Shown here one piece after another: positions 22,153 to 29,670 of a stretch of 29,670 nt of DNA; within the stretch, counting starts at the first letter, position 1; each line of letters opens with the position of its first letter. The position numbers and the translations under genes are program-made. The notes under the pieces were generated by a model. That model was not told the DNA's origin. It ran no database searches and saw only the letters and a program-made list of their open reading frames with translations. Source of the DNA: Eubacterium sp. (lineage in GTDB: Bacteria; Bacillota; Clostridia; Lachnospirales; Lachnospiraceae); the NCBI GenBank assembly GCA_003486385.1, contig DNFT01000021.1:1-29670 (forward strand), in the 5' to 3' direction.

Positions 22153-23426
22153 TAAATATTTCAAATATTCTGGATTTAACCAATTACGCTTTTGTCCTTT
22201 TCTTCGGAATAACGGCAGCCTTTTACTTTGTAGGCATGCGTTTTGAGGACAATAAAAAGCAGTATATTTTTACCATCCTCGGATTTGGGTGCATACAGCT
22301 TATTGCATATCTGCTTTTAGGGAAGCAGACATTATATACCTGCTATCCTCTGCTCATACATCTTCCTCTCATTCTTCTGATATTTTTTGTATTCCATCAG
22401 AGTATCAGCATGTCCATCATCTCTGTGCTTACAGCTTATCTTCTGTGTACACCGCGAAAATGGATTGGGACGCTTATATCATCATTTTTCGGCTATAACC
22501 AGGATATTGCCAATGCTGCCGCCATTCTGGTGACTATTCCGCTGCTTATACTTATAATAAAATACTTATCCCCCTATGTTGAAAAGCTTAAATATGAAAG
22601 CACCACATCTCTTCTGCCGTTTCTGCTTCTGCCGCTTGCGTACTATATCATTGAATATGCCTTTACAGTCTACACCGACCTTCTGCACACCGGAGGAATC
22701 GTTATTATCGATTTTGTGGACAGCTTTATTGTATTGCTATATTTGATACTTTCAATTTTTTCACTTGACGCCGCCAACAAGCGAAATAAGACAGAGCACG
22801 AAAACCTCCTTCTCAGAGCCGCGGCAATTCAGGTTCAAAAGGAGATACAGCAGATATCTTACTCAGAGAAGCAGGCTGCCATATACCGTCATGACCTGCG
22901 CCATCATCTGAATTTTATAAGCCAGTGCATAAAGGAAAACAAGAATGAGGATGCCCTGAACTACATAGCGGAAATAAGCACCTCCCTCGACAACAGCAGG
23001 GTTGTGAAGTACTGCGAAAATGAAGCTCTCAATCTTATTCTGTCATATTATGCAGATGAAGCCGGCGAAAACAATATAAAAGTAAGTATATCGGTCACCG
23101 CCTATGATTTTTCAAAATTCCAGATAACCAATCTGTGCAGCCTTTTTGCCAATGCCTTTGAAAACGCAATCCATGCCTGTGTCCAGCTGCCCCAGCCGGA
23201 TGACAGATATATCAGCCTTAAGCTGTACGAAAAAAACGGGAAGCTGTGCATAAACATGTCAAACAGTTATCACACAGCACCCGTTTTTAAGAATGATGTC
23301 CCTGTCACATCCGCAAACGGACATGGCATAGGAATACAGAGCATGATATCCGTAATAGAAAAATATCACGGTATCTATGGATTTTTTGCCGAAAATGGAG
23401 AGTTCCGTTTTCAGGCATCAATCTGA
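22149..23426 (+). CDS. GHKL-type sensor histidine kinase (AgrC/LytS-like)
   Basis: A 425-residue membrane kinase. The first about 215 residues contain roughly six hydrophobic segments with little extracellular sequence, as in peptide-sensing AgrC-type kinases. The H-box is YRHDLRHHLNF with H248 as phosphoacceptor. The ATPase part (HATPase_c_5) has the N-box NLCSLFANAFENAIHAC and the G-box GHGIGIQSMISVIEKY. It partners the LytTR regulator, with which it overlaps by 4 nt. The ligand is unknown. The gene ends 13 nt from the stop of the convergent 86-residue gene, with no terminator in the gap. Confidence 0.94.
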   Translation: MINISNILDLTNYAFVLFFGITAAFYFVGMRFEDNKKQYIFTILGFGCIQLIAYLLLGKQTLYTCYPLLIHLPLILLIFFVFHQSISMSIISVLTAYLLCTPRKWIGTLISSFFGYNQDIANAAAILVTIPLLILIIKYLSPYVEKLKYESTTSLLPFLLLPLAYYIIEYAFTVYTDLLHTGGIVIIDFVDSFIVLLYLILSIFSLDAANKRNKTEHENLLLRAAAIQVQKEIQQISYSEKQAAIYRHDLRHHLNFISQCIKENKNEDALNYIAEISTSLDNSRVVKYCENEALNLILSYYADEAGENNIKVSISVTAYDFSKFQITNLCSLFANAFENAIHACVQLPQPDDRYISLKLYEKNGKLCINMSNSYHTAPVFKNDVPVTSANGHGIGIQSMISVIEKYHGIYGFFAENGEFRFQASI

Positions 23427-23439
23427 TCGTACAATACAA

Positions 23440-23700
23440 CTAACCCCAGTTTTTCAGCTGGTCCTTATGGGTATATCCCTTCATCTTCTCCTTAAAGGAA
23501 GAAAGCTGTCTTTTATATTCTCTGGCGGCTTTCTCCTTCAGAAGCCCCTGTAAAAGCAGTTCCTCAAGTCTTTCATCGAACCTTCTAAGCCCAGCCTGCG
23601 CATTATCCTTGTAGTTATTATTCATATTTATATTGATGTCCGCTATAATCCCGTCAAGCTCCTTCTCATACTTCGATTTGAAAAATCCCATAGCTGTCAT
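23440..23700 (-). CDS. 86-residue soluble protein of unknown function
   Basis: A highly charged helical protein (GFFKSKYEKELDGIIADI, then RRFDERLEELLLQGLLKEKA). I do not recognise a family. It has no signal peptide, membrane segment or cysteine motif. The first ATG overlaps the hybrid-kinase stop codon (ATGA), so translation by coupling is likely; a second ATG three codons on is 12 nt from the GGAGG. As the last gene of the binding-protein/hybrid-kinase unit it could modulate that kinase, which is inference from position only. Confidence 0.7.
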   Translation of the reverse strand: MTAMGFFKSKYEKELDGIIADININMNNNYKDNAQAGLRRFDERLEELLLQGLLKEKAAREYKRQLSSFKEKMKGYTHKDQLKNWG

Positions 23701-25850
23701 TCACCTCCATAGTCAATAAAATTTCTTATCATCTGCATCATACTGTCAAAATCTATAGGCTTTGATATATGCCCATTCATTCCTGCCTGAAACGCCGCCT
23801 TCTTATCATCGTCAAACGCATTTGCCGTCATTGCAATTATCGGTATGCCTGCCTTTGTGGAATCCGGCATAGCCCTTATACGTTCAGCAGCCGTATACCC
23901 ATTCATATTAGGCATCTGGATATCCATAAGTATCAGGCAGTAATATCCCGGCTGTGCTTTTTCCAGAGCTGAAACGCACTCCGCTCCATCCTTCACCCTG
24001 TCCACGTCAAAGCCGTGGAAGCTGAGAAGCTCCACGGTAATCTCGGCATTCATATCGTTATCCTCAGCAAGCAGGATTCGCTTTCTCCTCTCCCCACGAT
24101 TATACTCAATAATTGTTTCATCAGCTCTTTCATCCTGCAGTGGCACATTAACCAAGCCCTGAGTCAAAAGTACGACAAAGGAACTTCCCTTGCCAATCTC
24201 ACTTTCAACATTGATTGTTCCTCCCATAAGCTTTACAAGCTGATCCGCTATTGCCATTCCAAGCCCTGTTCCGGGCTGCTTGCTCTCAGTGGTATTTCTC
24301 TCCCTTGCAAATTCCTCAAAAATATGGGATATAAATTCCTCCGACATTCCTATTCCGGTATCTGACACCCTGATTTCATACAAGCCATATCCCTCCGTAT
24401 AGCAAGGCAGCTCAGTCACTTCAAATGTAACCCTTCCGCCAATGTCCGTGTACTTGTAGGCATTACTCAGGAGATTAAAGATTATCTGTTTTACCTTCAA
24501 AATGTCACAGCTTACATAGTGGTGCCTGACATTCACCTTCAATGAAAAGTTCAATGCTTTCTGTGCCATCTGATTTTCAAAAACCGCATAAATCTCCCTG
24601 CACTGATCGTCAATGCAGACTATATCCTCTTCAAGTGTTGTTTTTCCGCTCTCAATTCTGGCAATATCAAGTATATTATTCAGGATTTCAAGAAGATATC
24701 TGCTCGAATCATCTATCTTGTCGAGATATCCGGCTGCCTTCTCTTTATTGTCAAGCTGTTCGCGTAACAGCTTGGTGAATCCGATTATGGCATTCATAGG
24801 TGTACGTATATCATGACTCATATTGGAAAGGAAGGTGCTCTTAGCTGCCGTCGCACGTTCAGCGCGCTCAAGTGCATTCTGCAGTTCAAGCTGACGTCTC
24901 TTCTCCATGTAGTAATTCTTCTTCTCTGAATTGTTGTGAACTCCCCACATAAGTGCACACATCAGAATGTACAACAGCATAAATGCCGTCTCCATGGCAT
25001 AGCAGACCTTGTACACCTCAAAAACAGGGAACATGACATGTATCGTATAGCTCTTATACTTTTCCTCGGTCAAATACCAGCGTCTGCCATCATATCTGAT
25101 TTTTTTCAGCTTTTCCCTAACCGTTTTTCCGTCAGAGTACATCCGGGCAAGCCGCTCACCGGTAAGACTGTAAGCACTCGTCTTATTGGCTGCAATCACA
25201 TTATCACATTCCGATATGACTATAAGTCCGTCATTGGCAATCTGCATATTTTCAAATATACTGTCAAGCGTGATATCATTTACACCCTCCACCACCATGT
25301 CCTGAAGCTTGTATACAATCACCGCCCCAGGAGCGTCATTTCGATGCACAACAGCTATGTCATACCCCTGTCCCTCCGCGGCATACACTCTGGTCATATA
25401 TACCTTCTTAGGGGATTCTATCACCCCTGAAACGCTTTCTGCGGATATAAGTGTGCTCCAGTCTTCTATATGCGTATCTGCCGTTGATTCAACATTTAAT
25501 AAAACATCCATGTTCCCGTCAAGCACGATAATACCGCTCAGATGCTGCTCATAGGAATATATTCCGATATTTTTAACATAAAATAACTCATCCTGTTCAA
25601 GATTATGCACAATCGCAAGTGCTTTATCAAGCAGATGCACAAGACTCTTTGTCTTGTCATTCGCTCTGTAATTATCATAGGTCTCAACCTTTTCTTCAAT
25701 ATATTCTATCGTCTGCACTCTTATTTTTTCTATTGAAGTAAGTCCACGATACACTAATAACAAATGCAGTGCTGCAAGACACAGGAGCAGTACCAGAACG
25801 ACAATTCCGGAGATTTTAAACACTCTCAGTTTTCGTTTAAAGCTGTCCAC
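23697..25850 (-). CDS. hybrid sensor histidine kinase with C-terminal receiver
   Basis: A 717-residue membrane protein. TM1 lies near residues 12-35, followed by an extracytoplasmic sensor of about 240 residues (Cache-like by layout) and TM2 near 285-305. The HisKA domain has H346 in NMSHDIRTPMNA; the HATPase has LLSNAYKYT (N-box), DTGIGM and GTGLGMAIA. The receiver (about 585-715) has LLAEDND, phosphoacceptor D643 in LILMDIQMP, and MTANA. There is no DNA-binding or HPt domain, so the phosphate must pass to another protein. The start is GTG at 25850, with a strong GGAGGGGG upstream; it shares one base with the TAG stop of the binding-protein gene (TAGTG). This tight coupling suggests the lipoprotein is its ligand-sensing partner. 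Confidence 0.93.
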   Translation of the reverse strand: MDSFKRKLRVFKISGIVVLVLLLCLAALHLLLVYRGLTSIEKIRVQTIEYIEEKVETYDNYRANDKTKSLVHLLDKALAIVHNLEQDELFYVKNIGIYSYEQHLSGIIVLDGNMDVLLNVESTADTHIEDWSTLISAESVSGVIESPKKVYMTRVYAAEGQGYDIAVVHRNDAPGAVIVYKLQDMVVEGVNDITLDSIFENMQIANDGLIVISECDNVIAANKTSAYSLTGERLARMYSDGKTVREKLKKIRYDGRRWYLTEEKYKSYTIHVMFPVFEVYKVCYAMETAFMLLYILMCALMWGVHNNSEKKNYYMEKRRQLELQNALERAERATAAKSTFLSNMSHDIRTPMNAIIGFTKLLREQLDNKEKAAGYLDKIDDSSRYLLEILNNILDIARIESGKTTLEEDIVCIDDQCREIYAVFENQMAQKALNFSLKVNVRHHYVSCDILKVKQIIFNLLSNAYKYTDIGGRVTFEVTELPCYTEGYGLYEIRVSDTGIGMSEEFISHIFEEFARERNTTESKQPGTGLGMAIADQLVKLMGGTINVESEIGKGSSFVVLLTQGLVNVPLQDERADETIIEYNRGERRKRILLAEDNDMNAEITVELLSFHGFDVDRVKDGAECVSALEKAQPGYYCLILMDIQMPNMNGYTAAERIRAMPDSTKAGIPIIAMTANAFDDDKKAAFQAGMNGHISKPIDFDSMMQMIRNFIDYGGE

Positions 25851-26668
25851 TAATCGTTCCCCCTCCCCAGAGATTTCTCCGCATCCAATCCGTATTTCCC
25901 GACAATTGCGGCTATGGTTCCATCGTTCATCATATCACCAAGAGTTTTAAACAGCTCCTCCACAAACTCTTCATCATATTGTATATCGAATGCGACACCA
26001 AGTGCTGAATACAGGAAGCTCTCATCAAGAAGCCTGTACTCATCCGGTGCCGTGTTGATGAACGATATCAGTGCACTCTCGTGGCCGCATATAGCCTCCA
26101 CGTAATTTTTTCTTAGTGCGGCAAACACCTCATCCATGTTAGAAAAGCAGTACACAAGGCTTACATCCGGTATACCCTCAAAATCAGAACGCAGAAAATA
26201 TTCTTCAGCCTTCGAGGTCTCCTGAACCGCTATCATTTTTCCCGTCAGATCCTTAAGCTTCTGTATTTCGCTGTCCATACGCACCGCTACCATCTGGCGG
26301 CTGTAAAGATATGGTCCTGCCCACAGGTATTTGTCCTCTCTGCCATTCATGCTGAAGCAGCCCCAGATACAGTCAACCTCGCCATCCTCAAGGAGCTTAT
26401 TCTTATTCTCCCACACTATAAGCTTGAACTCCGGTTCATACCCCATCCTGTGAAGAGCCTCTGTCGCAATCTCTACATCTATTCCCATGAACTCTCCATC
26501 GACATCCTTATATAAATATGGGCTTATAATGTCACTCCCTATGACAATTTTTTTCGCCGCCGTCACTGTTTCTGTATCAGCACTGCCATCGCTGCAGCCT
26601 GAAAGCATATTTACCGCAAGCAGAATGCTTACAAATAAAATATATTTTTGTACATTTCCCTTTTTCAT
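25850..26668 (-). CDS. lipoprotein substrate-binding protein, SBP_bac_3 type, probable kinase partner
   Basis: A 272-residue amino-acid-type periplasmic binding protein. The signal KYILFVSILLAVNMLSGC has a good lipobox (LSGC, lipid on C25). The mature part has KKIVIGSDIISPYLYKD, then GEFMGIDVEIATEALHRMGY (the family 3 hallmark), a WENKNKLLEDGEVDCIWGCF strand, DLTGKMIAVQETSKAE and the C-terminal MMNDGTIAAIVGKYGLD. No ABC permease or ATPase is adjacent; the gene is fused by a one-base stop/start overlap to a hybrid kinase. It therefore probably senses an amino acid or related ligand for that kinase. An in-frame extension to 26797 runs through repeats; GGGGGT 5 nt before the ATG at 26668 and the signal peptide fix the start. 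Confidence 0.88.
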   Translation of the reverse strand: MKKGNVQKYILFVSILLAVNMLSGCSDGSADTETVTAAKKIVIGSDIISPYLYKDVDGEFMGIDVEIATEALHRMGYEPEFKLIVWENKNKLLEDGEVDCIWGCFSMNGREDKYLWAGPYLYSRQMVAVRMDSEIQKLKDLTGKMIAVQETSKAEEYFLRSDFEGIPDVSLVYCFSNMDEVFAALRKNYVEAICGHESALISFINTAPDEYRLLDESFLYSALGVAFDIQYDEEFVEELFKTLGDMMNDGTIAAIVGKYGLDAEKSLGRGND

Positions 26669-26670
26669 TT

Positions 26671-26773
26671 TTACCCCCATGCATACTGCAAGCAATGCTT
26701 GCAGTACTGCCATTAATAAATAGTTTGAAAATTTTATTTTCAAACTTATCCCCATGCATACTGCAGGCATTGC
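26671..26773. repeat. 28-bp direct repeats flanking two inverted repeats
   Basis: Copies at 26671-26698 and 26746-26773 match at 25 of 28 positions and share CCCCATGCATACTGCA. Start-to-start distance is 75 bp. The gene-proximal copy includes the ribosome binding site of the binding-protein gene. Between them are a 23-bp perfect palindrome (26684-26706, arm TACTGCAAGCA) and a 10-bp inverted repeat (26722-26731 with 26737-26746, arm AGTTTGAAAA). Confidence 0.75.
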
Positions 26774-26797
26774 CCTTCGTTTCATAATTATACACAA

Positions 26798-26844
26798 AGA
26801 CCCGTCAACAAATTAATTCTTGTGAATTACTTGTCGACAGGTCT
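26798..26844 (-). terminator. terminator-like hairpin after hisS
   Basis: On the minus strand AGACCTGTCGACAAG pairs with the region ending TTGTTGACGGGTCT through some 20 positions with G-U wobbles and one bulge. TTTGTGTA follows. It begins 20 nt after the hisS stop codon. Confidence 0.65.
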
Positions 26845-26863
26845 ATTATCCCTTAGCTATAAC

Positions 26864-28219
26864 CTACTGCATGTTAACATACTGAGCCTTATTTAAGAGC
26901 TCCTTCTGATTATTGATTATGGAAATTGCCTCCTGCAGGTCCGTTGTCTTCTGCTCACCTGTATTCATGTTCTTGATGGTTACCTGATTAGTGTCAATCT
27001 CATCCGTGCCCAGTATAATACAGAACGGAATAGTAAGCCTGCTTCCATAGGTGAGCTTTTTCTTGAACTTACCGCCCTCTAGATATATCTGGGTATTGAT
27101 ATCAGCAGCTCTTAATCCCGTTGCAGTCCTGACAGCATAAGTCATATCATCGGTCATCGGTACAACAAGCGCATCTACCGGGCATTCAAGTTCTCTGTTC
27201 AGGAAATTATTCTCACACAGAACATAGAATAATCTTGTAAGACCGATGGAGATTCCGACTCCCGGCAGTGACTTCTTTGTGTAGTACTCTGCAAGATTAT
27301 CATAACGTCCGCCGCTGCACACGCTGCCGTACTCCGGATGATTCTTTATAAATGTCTCATATACCGTTCCGGTGTAGTAGTCAAGACCTCTGGCAATTGA
27401 CAGATCAATCTTATAATAATCTGACGGCACACCGAAGCCTGCGATATAATCAATCACGGTTGTAAGCTCCGAAAGACCTGCATCGAACACCTCATTGCAG
27501 CCGGCAAAGCCCTTAAGCTTCTCAACCTTATCCTCATTGCTTCCGTCCAATGTGAGAACATCAAGCAGCTGTGAAACCGTAGCCTCAGGTACCTTGAGTT
27601 CAACAAGCTCCTTTGCAACATTGTCACGTCCAATCTTGTCTATCTTATCAATGATCCTTAAGATATCCACGGCGCTTTCCTTCACTCCGAAGTTGTCAAA
27701 AAGACCGTTTAACACCTTACGGTTATTGATTCTGATGACAAAATTATCAATTCCTAAGTTGTTGAACAGGTTATATATGATACTAGGTATCTCTGCGTCA
27801 TTGACTATACTTAAGCTTCCGTCTCCGACAATATCGATATCTGCCTGATAGAACTCTCTGAAACGTCCCTTCTGTGCTCTCTCTCCGCGGTATACCTTTC
27901 CAATCTGGTATCTCCTGAATGGGAATGTCAGCTCTGAATAATTCTTGGCAACATACTTTGCAAGAGGAACCGTAAGGTCAAAACGCATAGTAAGGTCAGA
28001 ATCACCCTTGTTAAATCTGTAAATCTGCTTCTCGGTCTCGCCGCCCGCCTTCGCAAGAAGGATTCTGCTGTCCTCCAATACAGGTGTGTCAAGCGGATAG
28101 AAGCCATATTTACGATACACCTTCTCCATCTCTGATTTAATCTTTTCAAATATAACCTGATCCTTTGGAAGAAGCTCCATAAACCCGGATAAAGTTCTTG
28201 GTTCTACAATCTCACTCAT
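26864..28219 (-). CDS. hisS: histidine--tRNA ligase
   Basis: A 451-residue class II aminoacyl-tRNA synthetase that charges tRNA-His. Visible are motif 1 (SGFMELLPKDQ and the helix after it), motif 2 (FRRYQIGKVYRGERAQKGR and FREFYQADIDIVG), the histidine-specific ARGLDYYTGTVYE loop, CSGGRYDNL, and motif 3 (LPGVGISIGLTRL). The C-terminal anticodon-binding domain follows (residues about 350-451). The start ATG at 28219 has AGGAGA eight nt upstream; an in-frame extension to 28258 does not. It is alone on its transcript, flanked by a candidate promoter and a terminator-like hairpin, and is not followed by aspS as in many Firmicutes. Confidence 0.96.
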   Translation of the reverse strand: MSEIVEPRTLSGFMELLPKDQVIFEKIKSEMEKVYRKYGFYPLDTPVLEDSRILLAKAGGETEKQIYRFNKGDSDLTMRFDLTVPLAKYVAKNYSELTFPFRRYQIGKVYRGERAQKGRFREFYQADIDIVGDGSLSIVNDAEIPSIIYNLFNNLGIDNFVIRINNRKVLNGLFDNFGVKESAVDILRIIDKIDKIGRDNVAKELVELKVPEATVSQLLDVLTLDGSNEDKVEKLKGFAGCNEVFDAGLSELTTVIDYIAGFGVPSDYYKIDLSIARGLDYYTGTVYETFIKNHPEYGSVCSGGRYDNLAEYYTKKSLPGVGISIGLTRLFYVLCENNFLNRELECPVDALVVPMTDDMTYAVRTATGLRAADINTQIYLEGGKFKKKLTYGSRLTIPFCIILGTDEIDTNQVTIKNMNTGEQKTTDLQEAISIINNQKELLNKAQYVNMQ

Positions 28220-28308
28220 GAAAAAATCTCCTGTTATAATATAGTATTTTATGTACAAAGAGCATTGCTTAGGAAGCCCTGATGACGCTTACCTGCATAA
28301 TTGATTTA

Positions 28309-28337
28309 AGAATATCATAGAATATTTCAAAATGCAA
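28309..28337 (-). promoter_or_regulatory. hisS promoter candidate
   Basis: On the minus strand TTGCAT (28332-28337), a 17-bp spacer and TATTCT (28309-28314). The leader is about 85 nt; I see no T-box AGGGTGGNACCGCG element in it. Confidence 0.5.
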
Positions 28338-28373
28338 CCTGTCTGAATTTTATAATTTCTTCCGGTGCATAAC

Positions 28374-28403
28374 TTGACAAATCCACACCTCGTATGCTAG
28401 CAT
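28374..28403 (+). promoter_or_regulatory. promoter of the riboswitch-controlled CDF gene
   Basis: TTGACA (28374-28379), an 18-bp spacer and TAGCAT (28398-28403) preceded by TGC, an extended -10. The start would be about 28410, some 30 nt before the riboswitch. Confidence 0.65.
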
Positions 28404-28440
28404 GTATATACTCTTTGCACTGCATACAAACCTACAGTAC

Positions 28441-28523
28441 AAACTGAGCAGACCGTGACACCCTGTCATGGAGTCGGGTCACACAAGTGACAGTGGAATC
28501 TATTCATCCACGGGACAGTAGTT
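28441..28523 (+). promoter_or_regulatory. NiCo (czcD) family metal riboswitch aptamer
   Basis: The conserved pieces occur in order: AACTGAGCAG (28442-28451), a stem around CGTGACACCCTGTCATG, GAGTCGGGTCAC (28471-28482), a GTGAC/AGTGG region, and CCACGGGACAGT (28508-28519). These match the four-helix junction of the czcD-type riboswitch, which binds Ni/Co in vitro and has been proposed to sense iron(II). A cation diffusion facilitator gene downstream is the usual partner. Recognition is by remembered consensus, not by a model search. Confidence 0.88.
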
Positions 28524-28551
28524 GCTAATACTGAATCGTGGGTGTTTTTTT
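28508..28551 (+). terminator. riboswitch expression-platform terminator
   Basis: CCACG (28508-28512) pairs with CGTGG (28537-28541), and CAGTA (28516-28520) with TACTG (28529-28533); seven T follow (28545-28551). The 5' arm overlaps the last aptamer helix, so metal binding should prevent terminator formation and turn the gene on. Confidence 0.85.
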
Positions 28552-28643
28552 ATACTTTTCTAAAAAAACATTTCGTTTTTAAAACCCACACATAAGTGTT
28601 ATAGAGTGATATCAGCTTTTTAACTATTCACAAGCAGCATGGC

Positions 28644-28679
28644 AGAGCGAGCTGTTTCAGGGCGAAAACAGACCGCTCT
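28644..28679 (+). promoter_or_regulatory. second hairpin between riboswitch and CDF start codon
   Basis: AGAGCG (28644-28649) pairs with CGCTCT (28674-28679), and CTGTTT (28652-28657) with AAACAG (28666-28671), separated by a 2x2 internal loop. It lies about 45 nt before the start codon. It has no U-tract; its function is unknown. Confidence 0.5.
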
Positions 28680-28725
28680 AACACCACCAAAACGACTTAT
28701 CGCTCAGAAACGGAGATTAAAAACT

Positions 28726-29643
28726 ATGAAAAAAAATGAATCCACAGCACCGGCACCTAACACCAATGACAGCGATTTCGAGAACATTGCCAACAGAGTA
28801 TCCTTCATCACAATCGTTGGCAATGTGCTGTTATCAATCATCAAGCTTTTAGCAGGTATTATCGCACATTCTAACGCAATGATAAGTGATGCCATACATT
28901 CTGCTTCAGATGTTTTCAGCACAATAATCGTGATTATCGGGATTAAGCTATCGGCGAGGAAGCCTGACAAGGAGCACCCTTACGGACATGAACGCATGGA
29001 ATGTGTTGCCGCCATCGTGCTTTCCATAGTCCTCTTTATCACAGGTCTCGGAATAGGTTCAACCGCCGTCAAAAACATTACAAGCGGCAGCTACAACACC
29101 CTACAGATTCCCGGCATTCTCGCCCTTGCAGCAGCGATTCTCTCAATCGTATGCAAGGAGGGCATGTACTGGTACACAAGATACAATGCCAGAAGAATCG
29201 ACTCCAGTGCTCTCATGGCGGACGCATGGCACCATCGCTCCGACGCATTTTCATCAATCGGAGCACTTGTCGGAATCGCAGGTGCAAGACTCGGCTTCCC
29301 GGTAATGGATTCTGTTGCCAGCCTTGTAATATTTGTCTTTATCATAAAAGCAGCATACGATATCTTTAAAGATGCCATAGATAAAATGGTAGACCACTCC
29401 TGTGATGACAAGACTGAAAAAGAAATCCGGGACTGTGTCATGGGAAACAAGGATGTACTTGGAATTGATCTGCTTCAGACACGTATATTCGGCAACAAGA
29501 TATATGTGGATGTGGAGATACGCGCAAATGCTTCCTATACATTGAAGGAGGCACATGAAATAGCCGAATCCGTACATAATGATATTGAAAAGAATTTTCC
29601 TAAGGTCAAGCATATCATGGTACATGTCAATCCGGCGCTGTAG
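28726..29643 (+). CDS. cation diffusion facilitator family transporter
   Basis: A 305-residue metal exporter with six membrane segments in about residues 22-215 and a cytoplasmic ZT-dimer domain in the last 80 residues (DLLQTRIFGNKIYVDVEIR to HIMVHVNP). Metal site A is formed by H58 and D62 in SDAIHSASD (TM2) and the HxxxD of DAWHHRSD (TM5); KEHPYGHERME lies in the usual histidine loop. It should export a divalent metal (Fe, Co, Ni, Zn or Mn) in exchange for protons. The czcD-type riboswitch upstream points to Fe/Co/Ni. Start: ATG at 28726 has GGAG ten nt upstream; an in-frame ATG at 28639 lies inside the leader-hairpin area without a ribosome binding site. Confidence 0.92.
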   Translation: MKKNESTAPAPNTNDSDFENIANRVSFITIVGNVLLSIIKLLAGIIAHSNAMISDAIHSASDVFSTIIVIIGIKLSARKPDKEHPYGHERMECVAAIVLSIVLFITGLGIGSTAVKNITSGSYNTLQIPGILALAAAILSIVCKEGMYWYTRYNARRIDSSALMADAWHHRSDAFSSIGALVGIAGARLGFPVMDSVASLVIFVFIIKAAYDIFKDAIDKMVDHSCDDKTEKEIRDCVMGNKDVLGIDLLQTRIFGNKIYVDVEIRANASYTLKEAHEIAESVHNDIEKNFPKVKHIMVHVNPAL

Positions 29644-29648
29644 CAGCC

Positions 29649-29670
29649 TTTGGGACAGAGGGGTCAGGTA
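29649..29670 (+). terminator. possible left arm of a terminator cut by the window end
   Basis: TTTGGGACAGAGGGGTCAGG follows the CDF stop by five nt and looks like the first arm of a GC-rich hairpin. The second arm would lie beyond the window, so this is inferred. Confidence 0.25.

Noticed and set aside
24936..25430. 164-residue open frame on the plus strand
   Set aside because: Antisense to the sensor domain of the hybrid kinase; His/Ile-rich shadow without motifs.
26669..26797. In-frame 43-residue N-terminal extension of the binding protein
   Set aside because: It runs through the repeat cluster and hisS terminator side, would put a signal peptide internally, and the ATG at 26668 has its own ribosome binding site and lipobox.
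28220..28370. T-box leader for hisS
   Set aside because: No AGGGTGGNACCGCG-like antiterminator or specifier-loop structure was found.
28639..28725. In-frame 29-residue N-terminal extension of the CDF transporter
   Set aside because: It overlaps the leader hairpin, has no ribosome binding site and adds a non-family basic sequence.
1..29670. CRISPR arrays, insertion sequences, tRNA or rRNA genes
   Set aside because: No regularly spaced identical repeats, transposase motifs, terminal inverted repeats or tRNA cloverleaf patterns were seen.

Overview
The window looks like a chromosomal segment of a low-to-medium GC Gram-positive anaerobe of the Clostridia, most likely a gut Lachnospiraceae (Roseburia/Lachnospira/Eubacterium-like). 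This rests on strong AGGAGG-type ribosome binding sites, AT-rich TTGAAA/TATAAT-type promoters, a giant surface protein with Listeria-Bacteroides repeats, a LytTR/GHKL two-component pair, a czcD-type (NiCo) riboswitch and a TrpB2-type tryptophan synthase. The taxonomic call is inference; no rRNA or tRNA gene is present. I see no CRISPR array, insertion sequence, phage gene or integrase.

Layout. 53-6309: an amidohydrolase (-), an AdhR-like MerR regulator (+) behind a structured leader, a decayed AAA-ATPase remnant (-), a small DUF6512-like membrane protein (-), a uracil permease (-) and glucose-6-phosphate isomerase (-). 6421-11066: a TPR-GGDEF diguanylate cyclase, an NSS sodium:amino-acid symporter starting at TTG, and TrpB2, all on -. 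TrpB2 has a consensus promoter with a 12-bp palindrome inside its spacer. 11277-12623: a double-zinc-ribbon protein and a minimal subtilase with a lipoprotein-like signal.

12755-21226 encodes a 2823-residue surface protein. It has an N-terminal membrane segment, a Ser/Thr/Gln/Glu-rich linker, one InlB-type B repeat, about 900 residues I do not recognise, an array of about 13 InlB-type repeats with four MucBP-like modules, a Calx-beta-like segment and an Ig-like end. Divergent from it are a LytTR response regulator and a GHKL histidine kinase that overlap by ATGA. The shared intergenic region carries repeated TTCATG/CATGAA words and one AgrA-like half-site, so control of the giant gene by this pair is a reasonable inference.

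23440-26668 is a tightly overlapping three-gene unit (-): a lipoprotein of the amino-acid-binding SBP_bac_3 type, a hybrid sensor kinase with a C-terminal receiver, and an 86-residue protein of unknown function. No transporter is present, so the binding protein probably feeds ligand information to the kinase. Its upstream region has an unusual cluster of a 23-bp palindrome, a 25-bp inverted repeat and a 28-bp direct repeat. The window ends with hisS (-) and, divergently, a cation diffusion facilitator (+) behind a czcD-type riboswitch with a terminator.

Most genes have their own promoter or hairpin leader. The most interesting points are the giant protein with its divergent two-component pair, the SBP/hybrid-kinase unit, the TrpB2-NSS pair with its palindromic promoter, and several leaders that look regulated at the RNA level.
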